Origin: an uncultured Oscillospiraceae bacterium
GTDB lineage: Bacteria; Bacillota; Clostridia; Oscillospirales; Acutalibacteraceae
DNA length: 64,000 nt
Assembly (NCBI GenBank): GCA_900541975.1
Contig: UQLR01000012.1
Location: 1-64,000, forward strand
Direction: 5' to 3'
Part shown: positions 1-8,975 of the stretch, piece after piece
Position numbering within the stretch: the first letter of the stretch is position 1
Layout of the letters: each line of letters begins with the position of its first letter
Notes under the pieces: model-generated
What the model was told of the DNA's origin: nothing
Seen by the model: only the letters and a program-made list of their open reading frames with translations
Database searches by the model: none
Made by a program: the position numbers and the translations under genes

Positions 1-1828
1 GATGGTCGCCAAAGTAAGCGCGGCCCGTTGTGGAAAGCGGCGCGTTGGGGCCAACATCTATGGGCTGGCCTTTCTGGAACTCAATTTCGCTGCCATAGAA
101 CAGGCAGGGAATGCCGCGGAAAGTAAACATCAGGCACAGGTTTTCCGCCCAGGTTTGCGTTCCAAAATTAAAACGCACTGTCTGGCAGGAATCCGGACTG
201 TAGTCATGAGAATCCACATATACAACATTCCAAGTTGAATCGTTCATATACTGGTCTTCCGCAAGGCCCGCCCTGAACGCACTGCCGGCATTATCAAAGT
301 TCCAGTGCATGGAAAAGTCTATAACGCCTGTGCCGTTGGATTTGCTGTAATCCGGCGTATGGTAATCATTTCCGTTAAGAAATGCATTGTCACTCGTTTC
401 AACACCGCTGGTATTGCTGTGCTCATCATAATGTGCATATGCGTTGTTATAATTGGCTTCCCAATCTGTGGTACTCCAATTATTTTGCCACTTGCTTTTT
501 GTTTCCGCCCATGTAAAGAACGGCGGGGAGCTGGAGGGAATATTATGATTCCATACATCGCGAACACGCGCGCAAACTTCACCAAAGATATAAAAGTTTT
601 CTACTTTGTCAAAAACCGGGAAATACGCAGAATTTAACGTCCAGCGGTTAATATGCTTTTCTGTATCCAAACGGAACGCATCTACACCCATGTTGACATA
701 ATCCATATAGGTATCTGTCAAATATGTAGCAACCGCCTGGTTTTCCGTGTTGATATCTACACAGTCGCCTGCAATCTGGCCGGTCTGCTCAATCTTGCTT
801 TCATAGCCCATATCTGGGGAATGATGGTAATAGTCGTTTACATCATGGTCTTTACCATCTGTGTTCTTCATGATCGAAAGCCTTGCCTGATATTGTGCAT
901 CCGCACTCAGGGAAGCATAATTAGGATAAGATTTTGCAAACTCTGACCCTTCAATTGGAACAAGAGAATTAATGTCTTCCAGGTCTTTTACATCATTGTA
1001 AACCTTTTCAAACATGGGGGCCAGAAAAGCCTCGCCAAAATTGCCTGTATGGTTCCATACAACGTCCTGCACGATCTTCATGCCTTTTTCATGTACCGCA
1101 TCAATCAGATCCTGAAAAGTAGCGCCGCTGGATTCGTAGCGTGGGTCAACCGTGGTAAAGTCAAACGCATGGTAGCCATGGTAATCATAGCCGCTTGCAT
1201 TTGATACAACCGGTGTAATCCAGATTGCTGAAAAGCCCAGCGCCTTAATATAGTCGAGCTTGTCAATCAGGCCCTGGAAATCGCCCCGCCATGCCGGGTC
1301 GCTGTCCGGGTTGCCGGCTTTGGAGTCGTCCCAGCAGTGTACGTTGTTGCCTGTGTCGCCGTCATAAAAACGGGTGGTAATGACAAAATAAATGGTTTCT
1401 TCCCTGAAATCTGTGCGTTCTATATCGTCTATGAATTCCGGATTTCTGGTATACCATCTGTTATTTGCATACCAGTACTCGCCTGTGTTCCGGGTCAGCT
1501 CCTTGCTCTGTTCCCCGTTTTCTATAAACAGCATGTTGATCTTTGTCAGATCGTTAAATGTATAGCTGTACCAGTCCTCTCCCTGCGCCGTATCTTTTGC
1601 CATCTGCTTGCCGGGATATTCCGTTTCTATATTTACCGGCAGGCTGTTCCAGTAGTATATATACGGCGTCGTTCCGCTTTCGCTCTTGTAATGCACTGTT
1701 ATCTTTGATGCTCCGTCTGCTCCCGCCGCTTCTTCCTCGCCTGCGGTCGCGTTTACCGTCAGCACCGCCGCCGTCGACAGTATTACCATCGTCAAAAGCA
1801 GTGCGATAATCTTTCTTGCTTTACTCAT
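1..1828 (-). CDS. Secreted alpha-amylase family protein (GH13), partial at left edge
   Basis: An open frame runs from ATG at 1828 (AGGAGG eight bases upstream) off the left edge, about 609 codons, so the C-terminus is missing. The N-terminus is a signal peptide (basic start, hydrophobic core, AxA-like end near residue 30). A short starch-binding-like module of CBM26 type follows (roughly residues 36-115, with a YIYYWN aromatic cluster), then a GH13 barrel. The usual GH13 catalytic positions are visible: nucleophile Asp in GVDAFRLDTEKH (near base 680), acid/base Glu in IFGEV (near 575) and the third Asp in VDSHD (near 205). It probably cleaves alpha-1,4-glucans outside the cell. It lies 22 bp after the starch-binding dockerin gene on the same strand, so the two are likely cotranscribed. 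Whether a dockerin lies at its C-terminus cannot be seen. The exact GH13 subfamily is not determined. Confidence 0.9.
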   Translation of the reverse strand, partial: MSKARKIIALLLTMVILSTAAVLTVNATAGEEEAAGADGASKITVHYKSESGTTPYIYYWNSLPVNIETEYPGKQMAKDTAQGEDWYSYTFNDLTKINMLFIENGEQSKELTRNTGEYWYANNRWYTRNPEFIDDIERTDFREETIYFVITTRFYDGDTGNNVHCWDDSKAGNPDSDPAWRGDFQGLIDKLDYIKALGFSAIWITPVVSNASGYDYHGYHAFDFTTVDPRYESSGATFQDLIDAVHEKGMKIVQDVVWNHTGNFGEAFLAPMFEKVYNDVKDLEDINSLVPIEGSEFAKSYPNYASLSADAQYQARLSIMKNTDGKDHDVNDYYHHSPDMGYESKIEQTGQIAGDCVDINTENQAVATYLTDTYMDYVNMGVDAFRLDTEKHINRWTLNSAYFPVFDKVENFYIFGEVCARVRDVWNHNIPSSSPPFFTWAETKSKWQNNWSTTDWEANYNNAYAHYDEHSNTSGVETSDNAFLNGNDYHTPDYSKSNGTGVIDFSMHWNFDNAGSAFRAGLAEDQYMNDSTWNVVYVDSHDYSPDSCQTVRFNFGTQTWAENLCLMFTFRGIPCLFYGSEIEFQKGQPIDVGPNAPLSTTGRAYFGDH

Positions 1829-1850
1829 TCTCTTTTATTACCTCCTGCTT

Positions 1851-3710
1851 TTACAGTTCCCCAATCGATTTCGCCAGGTACTTCTGAATCTTCAGTACAT
1901 CGTTTAAGTTCGGTTCTTTTCCGTCGTCCGTTACCTTTGCCCGCAGCAACTGTTCTTCCGACAGCACCGTCATCTTCGCTATGTACTTCTGCAGCTCCAG
2001 TACATCTTCCAGCTCTACCTTACCGTTGAGGTCTACATCCCCGCGTACAATCTCTGCTGTCGTTCCTTCTACGCTGAACTGCATGCTCTTTTCCGCTGTC
2101 TTTCCGGCTGCATCACGGATTGTTACCTTCAGCGTGTACTCCCCGGCTTCATCCGGCGTCCATGTGTACTGCCTGTCTGTGCTGTAGCTGCGTACCACTT
2201 CTCCGTTTACACTGTACTGATACTGGTACGGCGCCGTCCCCTGGCTGCCCTGTGCGCTCAGCAGTACTGCCGTCCCTGCTATTACCGGTGAAGTCTTGTT
2301 TGCCGTAAAGCTCTGTACAATCGGGTCTTCTGTCGGTGTAAGTTCCCCTACGCTCTCATAGGTGTAAGTCCTTTTTACCGTTGTGTTTGCACTGTTCTGC
2401 ACCGATACCTCTACCGTATACGTCCCTTTCTGTGCCGCCTGGAACGTCAGTGTGTTCCCAGTCTTGTAATACACTGTGTTTACCGCGCTTCCGTCCGGCG
2501 CTGTGACCGCCACCTTGTAAAATAACAGGTTTGTCCCCGTCATACCGCCCGACGCGTTTACACGGATTGTCGTGCTTTCGTTTACCAGAATTTCACTGCC
2601 TCCCTGCGGGCTGATCCCTTTGAGCACCGGCGCTACGCTTTGTGCGTCGTCTTCTATTTCATACGCCAGTGTTCTGCTGTTTTCGTTCCCTGCTTCGTCC
2701 TTTACTTCTATTACGATTGTATAGCTCCCTGCTTCTGCAGGCGTCCATACTACGCTCTTCCTGCTTTCGCTGTACTCGGATAAGACTGTCTCTTCGCTCC
2801 CGCTCTTTACGCTGAACCTGTAGCTGATCGCGCCTTCTCCTCCTACTGCTTCCGCCGACACCGTTATATCTGTTCCCTTATACTGCGGCGAGCTTACGTC
2901 TGTCCCATAGCTCTTAAACTGGATCGCGCTGGTGTCGTAATCCTCCCATGCTCCGCTCTGGTTGTTGTAAATCTTTGTTTCCCCCAGGCCAAGCTGCAGA
3001 TCTGCGCTCTGCGTCCCCGAACCGTTATTAAAGATTACGCCGCTTTCCGTTCCTGTCCCTATGTAGCTCCCTGCTATATACACCACATAGTTCCCCGCTG
3101 CGTCCTTGTCCGTCTCCGTCAGCTGTTCGCCCGGCCATGCCGCGTTGTTCTGGTTTCCGTTCCAGTAGTAAATATATACATTGCTCCACCCTGCCGCGTT
3201 GTTCAGGCACGCATAGCTCCCCTGCGGGTCTGTAGGGTCTGCCGGTTCCGTTGGCCCCACCGGTTCCGTCGGCCCCACCGGCTCTGTCGGCTCTACCGGC
3301 GTCCCGCTGTAGTCGCTCCATACTCCGCCTGCCGTCTTGCTCTCTGCTCCAGACGTGATTGTGAACAGCTTATTGCCTCCCTGAAACGTCTGGTCCGCCG
3401 TCTGGTAACTTTCGTTCCCATTGTTGAAGATTACATTGCCCTGGTTCCCGGGCATTGTATATGCATATACATCTTCCTCCCCGGCCACTTTTTCCATCTG
3501 CTGCCCGGGCCACTGCGCTGCTTCCCCCGCGCTGTCGTCCCATACATAACAGTATGGTGTCCCCCAGCTTGCGGGTTTGACAAAGTAGATCACATCGCCT
3601 CCCGCTGCTTTTGCCGTTGTGGAAACGTTTACAGCTCCAACCATAAGCATCCCCAACACCAGCAGCATTGTCAGCGCTATGCTTGTGACCCTGTGCTGTC
3701 TTTTTACCAT
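1851..3710 (-). CDS. Secreted starch-binding protein with dockerin
   Basis: 619 residues with no catalytic domain. In order: signal peptide (1-36); a CBM26-like module (about 38-125, aromatic and WPGQQM motif); a Pro/Thr/Glu/Gly linker with EPVGPTEPVGPTEP repeats (about 135-165); a second CBM26-like module (about 167-260, WPGEQL); three Ig-like/triple-tyrosine-like repeats (about 270-350, 365-455, 465-550, each ending in a TYTVEV- or YTLKV-like strand); and a C-terminal type I dockerin (about 555-619). The first dockerin calcium loop, DVDLNGKVELED, is canonical; the second is degenerate (KVTDDGKEPNLND). The start has a strong GAAGGAGG site. It probably anchors to starch granules and docks onto a cohesin scaffold, as in Ruminococcus amylosomes; that role is inferred. 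It is the first gene of the operon with the amylase. Confidence 0.85.
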   Translation of the reverse strand: MVKRQHRVTSIALTMLLVLGMLMVGAVNVSTTAKAAGGDVIYFVKPASWGTPYCYVWDDSAGEAAQWPGQQMEKVAGEEDVYAYTMPGNQGNVIFNNGNESYQTADQTFQGGNKLFTITSGAESKTAGGVWSDYSGTPVEPTEPVGPTEPVGPTEPADPTDPQGSYACLNNAAGWSNVYIYYWNGNQNNAAWPGEQLTETDKDAAGNYVVYIAGSYIGTGTESGVIFNNGSGTQSADLQLGLGETKIYNNQSGAWEDYDTSAIQFKSYGTDVSSPQYKGTDITVSAEAVGGEGAISYRFSVKSGSEETVLSEYSESRKSVVWTPAEAGSYTIVIEVKDEAGNENSRTLAYEIEDDAQSVAPVLKGISPQGGSEILVNESTTIRVNASGGMTGTNLLFYKVAVTAPDGSAVNTVYYKTGNTLTFQAAQKGTYTVEVSVQNSANTTVKRTYTYESVGELTPTEDPIVQSFTANKTSPVIAGTAVLLSAQGSQGTAPYQYQYSVNGEVVRSYSTDRQYTWTPDEAGEYTLKVTIRDAAGKTAEKSMQFSVEGTTAEIVRGDVDLNGKVELEDVLELQKYIAKMTVLSEEQLLRAKVTDDGKEPNLNDVLKIQKYLAKSIGEL

Positions 3711-3739
3711 TCAAAATCCTCCTTCTTTTTAACTGAAAA

Positions 3740-3811
3740 ATGGTCTTCCGATTTTCATCTGAAAAAGACCATCTATCATAATTAATTATACAACTTTACC
3801 AAATTGTAAAT
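3740..3811 (-). promoter_or_regulatory. Inverted repeats upstream of the dockerin-amylase operon
   Basis: The 5' region of the dockerin gene holds two dyads. ATGGTCTT (3740-3747) pairs with AAGACCAT (3765-3772). TTTAC (3797-3801) and GTAAA (3806-3810) flank a short spacer just upstream of a TATAAT-like box (ATTATA on +, 3785-3790). No good -35 sits 17 bases from that box. The dyads could be operators for a sugar-responsive repressor or an RNA hairpin in the leader; sequence alone does not decide. Confidence 0.35.
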
Positions 3812-3922
3812 TTCTTTCTTAGAACTTTTATACTGTGTAATTAAACAAACTTCATAAAATGAATTTATACATTTTTTACAAACACCAACGGCTATTCTAC
3901 ATAGTCCGGCCCTTTCCCATAA

Positions 3923-3962
3923 AAATATGCTGCAAGCTCTGAAAACCGCCTGCAGCATATTT
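3923..3962 (-). terminator. Rho-independent terminator after rarA
   Basis: AAATATGCTGCA (3923-3934) and TGCAGCATATTT (3951-3962) form a 12-bp stem. On the minus strand the hairpin is followed by a T-rich stretch and lies just past the rarA stop codon. Confidence 0.8.
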
Positions 3963-3965
3963 TCC

Positions 3966-5231
3966 TTACTTTTTAATTTTATCCCAATACATTTTAAAAG
4001 CTTGCTCGTTTTTGTTGTCGCCAAACACATAATATTTGCTGCCCGCAAGAACATCCGGCAAATATTGCTGGGCAACCCAATGATTGGGGTAATCCTGCGG
4101 ATACTTGTAAAATTGCCCTTTATTTTCATTATCGTCACCGTCGTAATGCATATTTTGCAAAGCGCGTGGAATGATTCCAATTTTTCCAGATTCAATATCT
4201 TGCATTGCAAGATCAATTGCCTGATATGCAGAATTGCTTTTCGGGGCATTACATACCAATACAACCGCATCTGCAAGCGGAATTCTGGCTTCCGGCAAAC
4301 CCACCTGCAGCGCAATATCCACACAGGCTTTGACAATAGAGATTGCCTGCGGATAGGCCAGCCCCACATCTTCGCAAACGCAAACCAACAAGCGCCTGCA
4401 GGCCGACGGAAGATCCCCCGCTGCAAGAAGCCTACCGAGATAATGCAGTGCTGCGTCCGAGTCGGAACCGCGCATGGATTTTTGGTAGGCAGACACAATG
4501 TCGTAATGCTCATCGCCGCTCTTATCGTAGCGCATCGCGCTTTTCTGCGCCAGCTGCCTGACTGTTTCCAGCGTGATATAGCGCACCCCATTCTTTACAG
4601 GCGACGCCAGTACGCTCAGCTCCACGGCGTTTATTGCTTTGCGCACATCGCCGCCGCAGGCCGTTGCAACATATAAAACCGTTTCGTCATCTACATCTAT
4701 TGTTTGCCCCAGCTCTTCTGTTAAAACGTCAAATGCGCGCCAGACTGCCTTTGCAACCTCTTCTTTTACAACAGGCTTAAATTCAAACACCGTACAGCGG
4801 CTTAAAATTGCATTATATACATAAAAATACGGATTTTCTGTGGTGGAAGCAATCAGCGTAATACTACCGTTTTCAATAAACTCCAAAAGCGTCTGCTGCT
4901 GCTTTTTATTAAAATACTGAATTTCATCAAGATAAAGCAAAATTCCGTTCATCCCGCCAAAGGTATCCAACTGGTTTACAATTTCCTTAATATCGGCTGT
5001 GGAGGCAGTTGTCCCATTGAGCTTTCTGAGTGTACGGTTGGTCTGCTTTGCAATAATTGCCGCAAGCGTACTTTTGCCCACGCCGGAAGGACCGTAAAAA
5101 ATCATATTGGGTATTTCGCCAGACTGAATAATATTGCGCAACGGCCTGCCTTCCCCCAGCAGATGGGTCTGCCCTACAACATCATCCAGCGTCTTGGGCC
5201 GCAGGCGCTGTGCAAGCGGGGCTGTATTCAT
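3966..5231 (-). CDS. rarA: Replication-associated recombination AAA+ ATPase RarA/MgsA
   Basis: 421 residues from ATG at 5231; an in-frame GTG at 5240 is an alternative, closer to the AAAGG site. The MNT-start followed by a PLAQRLRPKTLDDVVGQ segment matches the usual RarA N-terminus. Walker A is GPSGVGKST and Walker B is LLYLDEIQYF. Sensor and C-terminal tetramerisation regions follow, with the family signature GSDSDAALHYLGRL and the late YKYPQDYPNHWVAQQYLP motif. Length is normal. The protein is a clamp-loader-like ATPase acting at stalled replication forks. It is a single gene with its own terminator, convergent with nothing. A long antisense open frame at 3782-4591 is a shadow of this gene. 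Confidence 0.93.
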   Translation of the reverse strand: MNTAPLAQRLRPKTLDDVVGQTHLLGEGRPLRNIIQSGEIPNMIFYGPSGVGKSTLAAIIAKQTNRTLRKLNGTTASTADIKEIVNQLDTFGGMNGILLYLDEIQYFNKKQQQTLLEFIENGSITLIASTTENPYFYVYNAILSRCTVFEFKPVVKEEVAKAVWRAFDVLTEELGQTIDVDDETVLYVATACGGDVRKAINAVELSVLASPVKNGVRYITLETVRQLAQKSAMRYDKSGDEHYDIVSAYQKSMRGSDSDAALHYLGRLLAAGDLPSACRRLLVCVCEDVGLAYPQAISIVKACVDIALQVGLPEARIPLADAVVLVCNAPKSNSAYQAIDLAMQDIESGKIGIIPRALQNMHYDGDDNENKGQFYKYPQDYPNHWVAQQYLPDVLAGSKYYVFGDNKNEQAFKMYWDKIKK

Positions 5232-5315
5232 ACGGTTCACAAACCTTTCCGGAAAAGAGTTTTTCTTTAATAGTACCCCCGTTTTCGCACGCCGTCAAGC
5301 CTTTTACCATTTGGC

Positions 5316-5352
5316 AAAAGGGCGGCTGCGTTTACAACACAGCCGCCCTTTT
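5316..5352 (-). terminator. Terminator after glyA
   Basis: AAAAGGGCGGCTG (5316-5328) pairs with CAGCCGCCCTTTT (5340-5352), a 13-bp GC-rich stem ending in a T run on the minus strand, 12 bases past the glyA stop. Confidence 0.88.
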
Positions 5353-5363
5353 AAACAAGCGCT

Positions 5364-6617
5364 TTATTCATACAAAGGGTAACGCTTACAAAGCTCTGTA
5401 ACGCCGGCACGCACTTTTTCTGCGTTGCCTTCAAAGTCTTCCATAACCATCGTAATGAATTCCGCAATTTGATCCATAGCATGCTCGTCCAGGCCTCTGG
5501 TTGTCACCGCCGCCGTGCCCATGCGGATTCCACTTGTTATAAACGGGCTTCTCGGTTCATTGGGAACCGTATTCTTATTCACCGTAATATAGACCTCGTC
5601 TAAACGCTGCTCCAGGTCTTTGCCTGTAAGGTCGCTGTTGCGCAGATCAAGCAAAAGCACATGGTTATCCGTCCCGCCGGAAACAAGCGTATGCCCCCGT
5701 TTGAGCAGGCCCTGGGCAAGCGCTGCGCAGTTGGAAACAATTTTCTTCCCATACTCCTTAAACTCCGGCTTAAGCGCCTCGCCAAGGCATACCGCCTTTG
5801 CGGCGATGGTGTGCATTAAAGGCCCGCCCTGTGTACCCGGAAAGATGGCCTTATCCACCGCCTTTGCAAATTCTTCCCTGCAAAGGATCAGCCCGCCTCT
5901 GGGGCCACGCAGTGTTTTATGCGTTGTTGTTGTAACAAAATGCGCATGCTCCACGGGATTTGGATGCACGCCTGCTGCAACCAAACCGGCAATATGCGCC
6001 ATATCAACCATTAAATAGGCGCCGCAGGCGTCAGCAATTTCTCTGAACTTTTTAAAATCGATGATTCTTGGGTAAGCGCTGGCGCCGCATACGATCATTT
6101 TGGGCCGGCAAGCAAGCGCTTGCTCCATAACCATGTCATAATTGATCCTGTGCGTTTGCGGGTCCACACCATACGACACAAAATGATAGTACCTGCCCGA
6201 TAAATTAACAGGGGAACCATGCGTTAGGTGCCCGCCCTCGCTAAGATTCATACCCATAACCGTGTCGCCCGGGTTAAGCATGGCAAAATACACTGCCATA
6301 TTTGCCTGTGCGCCGGAATGCGGCTGTACGTTTGCATGCTCCGCCCCAAACAGCTCACATGCCCTCTTCCGCGCAATTTCTTCCACTACGTCTACGCATT
6401 GACACCCGCCATAGTAACGCTTGCCGGGGTAACCCTCCGCATATTTATTGGTAAGCACACTGCCCATTGCTGCCATTACCGCCGGGGAAACAATGTTTTC
6501 TGATGCAATCAGTTCCAGATTCCTGCGCTGCCTTTTCAGCTCCTGATGCATGGCATCCCCAACTTCCGGGTCATATGCGCTGGTAAAGCCTATGCTGTCT
6601 AACATATCCTTATACAT
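5364..6617 (-). CDS. glyA: Serine hydroxymethyltransferase
   Basis: 417 residues, the usual length. It interconverts serine plus tetrahydrofolate with glycine plus 5,10-methylene-tetrahydrofolate, a cytosolic PLP enzyme at the centre of one-carbon supply. The PLP lysine lies in [11 protein letters not shown]; the N-terminal LIASEN and the [14 protein letters not shown] motif are intact. The start chosen is ATG at 6617 (MYKDML), because AAAGGA sits nine bases upstream; an upstream in-frame ATG at 6626 directly abuts that site, and a further frame extension to 6710 crosses the promoter. It is monocistronic, with promoter at 6652-6680 and terminator at 5316-5352. Confidence 0.96.
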   Translation of the reverse strand: MYKDMLDSIGFTSAYDPEVGDAMHQELKRQRRNLELIASENIVSPAVMAAMGSVLTNKYAEGYPGKRYYGGCQCVDVVEEIARKRACELFGAEHANVQPHSGAQANMAVYFAMLNPGDTVMGMNLSEGGHLTHGSPVNLSGRYYHFVSYGVDPQTHRINYDMVMEQALACRPKMIVCGASAYPRIIDFKKFREIADACGAYLMVDMAHIAGLVAAGVHPNPVEHAHFVTTTTHKTLRGPRGGLILCREEFAKAVDKAIFPGTQGGPLMHTIAAKAVCLGEALKPEFKEYGKKIVSNCAALAQGLLKRGHTLVSGGTDNHVLLLDLRNSDLTGKDLEQRLDEVYITVNKNTVPNEPRSPFITSGIRMGTAAVTTRGLDEHAMDQIAEFITMVMEDFEGNAEKVRAGVTELCKRYPLYE

Positions 6618-6651
6618 AGTGAACATTCCTTTCCATACATGCTTGTATTTT

Positions 6652-6680
6652 ATTATACGGTAACGCGCCGCGTTTTTCAA
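6652..6680 (-). promoter_or_regulatory. Sigma-A promoter of glyA
   Basis: On the minus strand TTGAAA (6675-6680) is followed after 17 bases by TATAAT (6652-6657). The predicted leader to the glyA start is about 28 bases. Confidence 0.75.
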
Positions 6681-6776
6681 GAGAATCTGGCAAATTCGGC
6701 CTGCTTCCATGTTGTTTTTCCGGCTGTTTTCATTTTGAAGGAAATCTGCGTATAATAAATTATTTTTCTAAAACGC

Positions 6777-6805
6777 TTGACAAAAAAGTTTTTTGTGCAT
6801 ATAAT
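6777..6805 (+). promoter_or_regulatory. Sigma-A promoter of the leuA T-box leader
   Basis: Perfect consensus: TTGACA (6777-6782), 17-base spacer, TATAAT (6800-6805). Transcription would start near 6812, just before the T-box leader. Confidence 0.85.
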
Positions 6806-6814
6806 CATAGCGAC

Positions 6815-7100
6815 AATTGAATGAAACCTTTGAAGAAAGACTATGAAGGGAATAAGATACAATTGCGCAAAGCAAAGAGAACCGCCGGCCGGTGTAAGGC
6901 GGTGTTTGGCATTGTATGTATAGCTCATCCCGGAGTTGTCCGTTCGTAAGGCCGGGGCCTGAAGGGCGGAACGTAATGACTGCGTTAACGGTCAGGGCTT
7001 TGCTGGAAGCCTGTTTGAGGAACGCTATGCGGCGTTTGAATTTGGGTGGTACCACGGATTTTATTCGTCCCTTTCTTTTTGGAAAGGGGCGTTTTTTTAT
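6815..7100 (+). ncRNA. T-box leader controlling leuA, probable leucine specifier CUC
   Basis: The leader carries the conserved T-box element GGGTGGTACCACGG at 7044-7057, followed by a terminator hairpin (CGTCCCTTTC 7066-7075 with GAAAGGGGCG 7082-7091) and seven T residues. The upstream stem I region has the purine-rich AGAGAACCGCCGG distal segment near 6877-6891. ATACAAT/ATTGTAT arms and GGG/CCC pairs flank an internal loop whose 3' side contains TAGCTCAT, so the specifier is read as CTC at 6924-6926 (Leu). This fits the downstream leuA gene. T-box leaders bind uncharged tRNA and then antiterminate. The T-box call is secure; the exact specifier is a by-eye fold. Confidence 0.92.
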
Positions 7101-7165
7101 ATATATCTTGTAGCAGTTGGTAATTTCATATCATTTATACAGATGCATAACAGGAGGTTTTAAGT

Positions 7166-8875
7166 ATGTACACGTCTTACAAAAAATACATTCCATTTAA
7201 ACAAATTCCCTTAAAAAACAGGCAATGGCCAGACCGCGTGATTACAAAAGCACCTATATGGTGCAGCGTTGACCTGCGCGATGGAAACCAGGCTTTGATC
7301 GATCCAATGAATTTGCAGGAAAAGCTTGAGTTTTTTAAAGCTTTATGCAATATGGGTTTTAAGGAAATTGAAATTGGCTTTCCCTCCGCCTCAGAAACAG
7401 AGTATGAAATTTGCCGGGAACTGATTGACGGCGGCCATATACCGGACGATGTAACCATTCAGGTACTTGTGCAGGCAAGGGAGCATTTAATCCGGAAAAC
7501 TTTTGAGGCAATCCGGGGCGCCAAAAACGTAATTGTCCATTTTTACAATTCCACCTCTACCCTGCAGCGCAAGGTTGTATTTCAGAAAGATATGGACGGT
7601 ATTACGGAAATTGCCGTAAACGGCGCTAAGCTGATCCGCTCACTCACAGAAGACTTTGACGGCGATACGCATATCCGTTTTGAATATTCGCCTGAAAGCT
7701 TCAGCGGAACAGAGCCGGATTTTGCTGTTTCGATCTGCGCCGCCGTGATGGATGCGCTTGGAGCCACAAAAGAAAACCCCGTTATTTTAAACTTGCCCAA
7801 CACGGTCGAAATGTGTACCGCCAATACCTTTGCGGATCAGATTGAATATTTCATACGCCACTTGCCAAACCGGGAGGCCGCCATTATCAGCATTCACCCG
7901 CACAATGACCGCGGCAGCGGCGTAGCCGCAGCAGAGCTTGCACTGCTTGCCGGTGCGCAGCGGGTAGAAGGAACGCTTTTTGGCAACGGTGAACGCACAG
8001 GGAATCTGGACATCGTAACGATGGGACTGAACATGTACACGCAAGGTGTAGATCCAAAGCTTGATTTCAGCGATCTTCCCAAATACAAGGAAATTTATGA
8101 ACGCTGCACCAACATGAAAATCCACGAGCGCACCCCATATATAGGCGAACTTGTATTCACCGCTTTTTCCGGGTCTCACCAGGATGCCATCAACAAAGGG
8201 ATTCAATATATGCGCAATTCGGGCACGCCGTATTGGGAGGTGCCTTATCTTCCAATTGATCCTGCAGATGTGGGCAGGCAATATGAACCGATTATCCGCA
8301 TTAATTCCCAATCTGGGAAAGGCGGAGCGGCATTTGTCATGTCCAACAACTTTGGTTATCATTTCCCCAAAAAAATGCATCCGGAATTTGGCGCGTTGGT
8401 CCAGAAAGAATGCGAACGTCTGGGCAGAGAACTTGTTCCCGGGGAACTTTTGCATGTGTTTGAAAAAGAATACCTTTATATCCCCAAAAAATACGAGTTA
8501 ATCGGGCACCGCCTTTTTGAAGAAGGCACAGGAAACAGCAGCGGCCATACAGTGCATTTTAAGGGAACCATCCGCATCCATGACAAAAGTACCGTTTCGG
8601 AAAAAGAAATTGAAGGCATCGGCAACGGCCCCATCGACGCTTTCTTTAACGCCATGAAAACCATTGGCGTAGACTGTTATAAATTTGTCTCTTACCATGA
8701 GCACGCGATCAGCGAGGGATCTGATTCCAAAGCGATCGCCTATATTGAACTTCTGCGCAAAAACGGCAAAAGTATCTTTGGTGTCGGAATCGAAAGCAAC
8801 ATCAACATGGCTTCGATCGCTGGTGTGCTCAATGCAATCAACCGCGCCAATTACCTGTTTTCCAAAGGAGAGTAA
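7166..8875 (+). CDS. leuA: 2-isopropylmalate synthase (long type)
   Basis: 569 residues. It condenses 2-oxoisovalerate with acetyl-CoA, the first committed step of leucine synthesis. The start ATG has AGGAGG nine bases upstream. The N-terminal extension (about residues 1-30, with KNRQWPDR) and the LRDGNQALIDPM motif mark the longer LeuA class otherwise typical of actinobacteria, rather than the 510-residue class. Metal-ligand motifs are the DLRDGNQ stretch and the HPHNDRG segment (about 250); GNGERTGN is intact; a C-terminal LeuA dimer/regulatory domain follows (about 440-569). It has its own promoter and T-box. No leuB, leuC or leuD is in the window. Confidence 0.95.
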   Translation: MYTSYKKYIPFKQIPLKNRQWPDRVITKAPIWCSVDLRDGNQALIDPMNLQEKLEFFKALCNMGFKEIEIGFPSASETEYEICRELIDGGHIPDDVTIQVLVQAREHLIRKTFEAIRGAKNVIVHFYNSTSTLQRKVVFQKDMDGITEIAVNGAKLIRSLTEDFDGDTHIRFEYSPESFSGTEPDFAVSICAAVMDALGATKENPVILNLPNTVEMCTANTFADQIEYFIRHLPNREAAIISIHPHNDRGSGVAAAELALLAGAQRVEGTLFGNGERTGNLDIVTMGLNMYTQGVDPKLDFSDLPKYKEIYERCTNMKIHERTPYIGELVFTAFSGSHQDAINKGIQYMRNSGTPYWEVPYLPIDPADVGRQYEPIIRINSQSGKGGAAFVMSNNFGYHFPKKMHPEFGALVQKECERLGRELVPGELLHVFEKEYLYIPKKYELIGHRLFEEGTGNSSGHTVHFKGTIRIHDKSTVSEKEIEGIGNGPIDAFFNAMKTIGVDCYKFVSYHEHAISEGSDSKAIAYIELLRKNGKSIFGVGIESNINMASIAGVLNAINRANYLFSKGE

Positions 8876-8914
8876 GCGTAATAAAACACGCAAACACACT
8901 TTATATAAACACAA

Positions 8915-8962
8915 AAAACCGCCTTCTGTTACAGACTTACAGCCTGAACAGAGGGCGGTTTT
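8915..8962. terminator. Bidirectional terminator between leuA and queH
   Basis: AAAACCGCCTTCTGTT (8915-8930) pairs with AACAGAGGGCGGTTTT (8947-8962). A-tract and T-tract flank the stem, so it can stop both converging transcripts. Confidence 0.8.
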
Positions 8963-8975
8963 ACGTACAATCTTT

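Noticed and set aside
3782..4591. 269-codon minus-strand frame next to rarA
   Set aside because: It lies in another frame of the same strand across rarA, has unnatural composition (Cys/Arg/Met rich), and rarA has all family motifs.
6768..7055. Minus-strand frame through the leuA leader
   Set aside because: The region is explained by a T-box leader with its promoter, and the frame has no ribosome site or domain.
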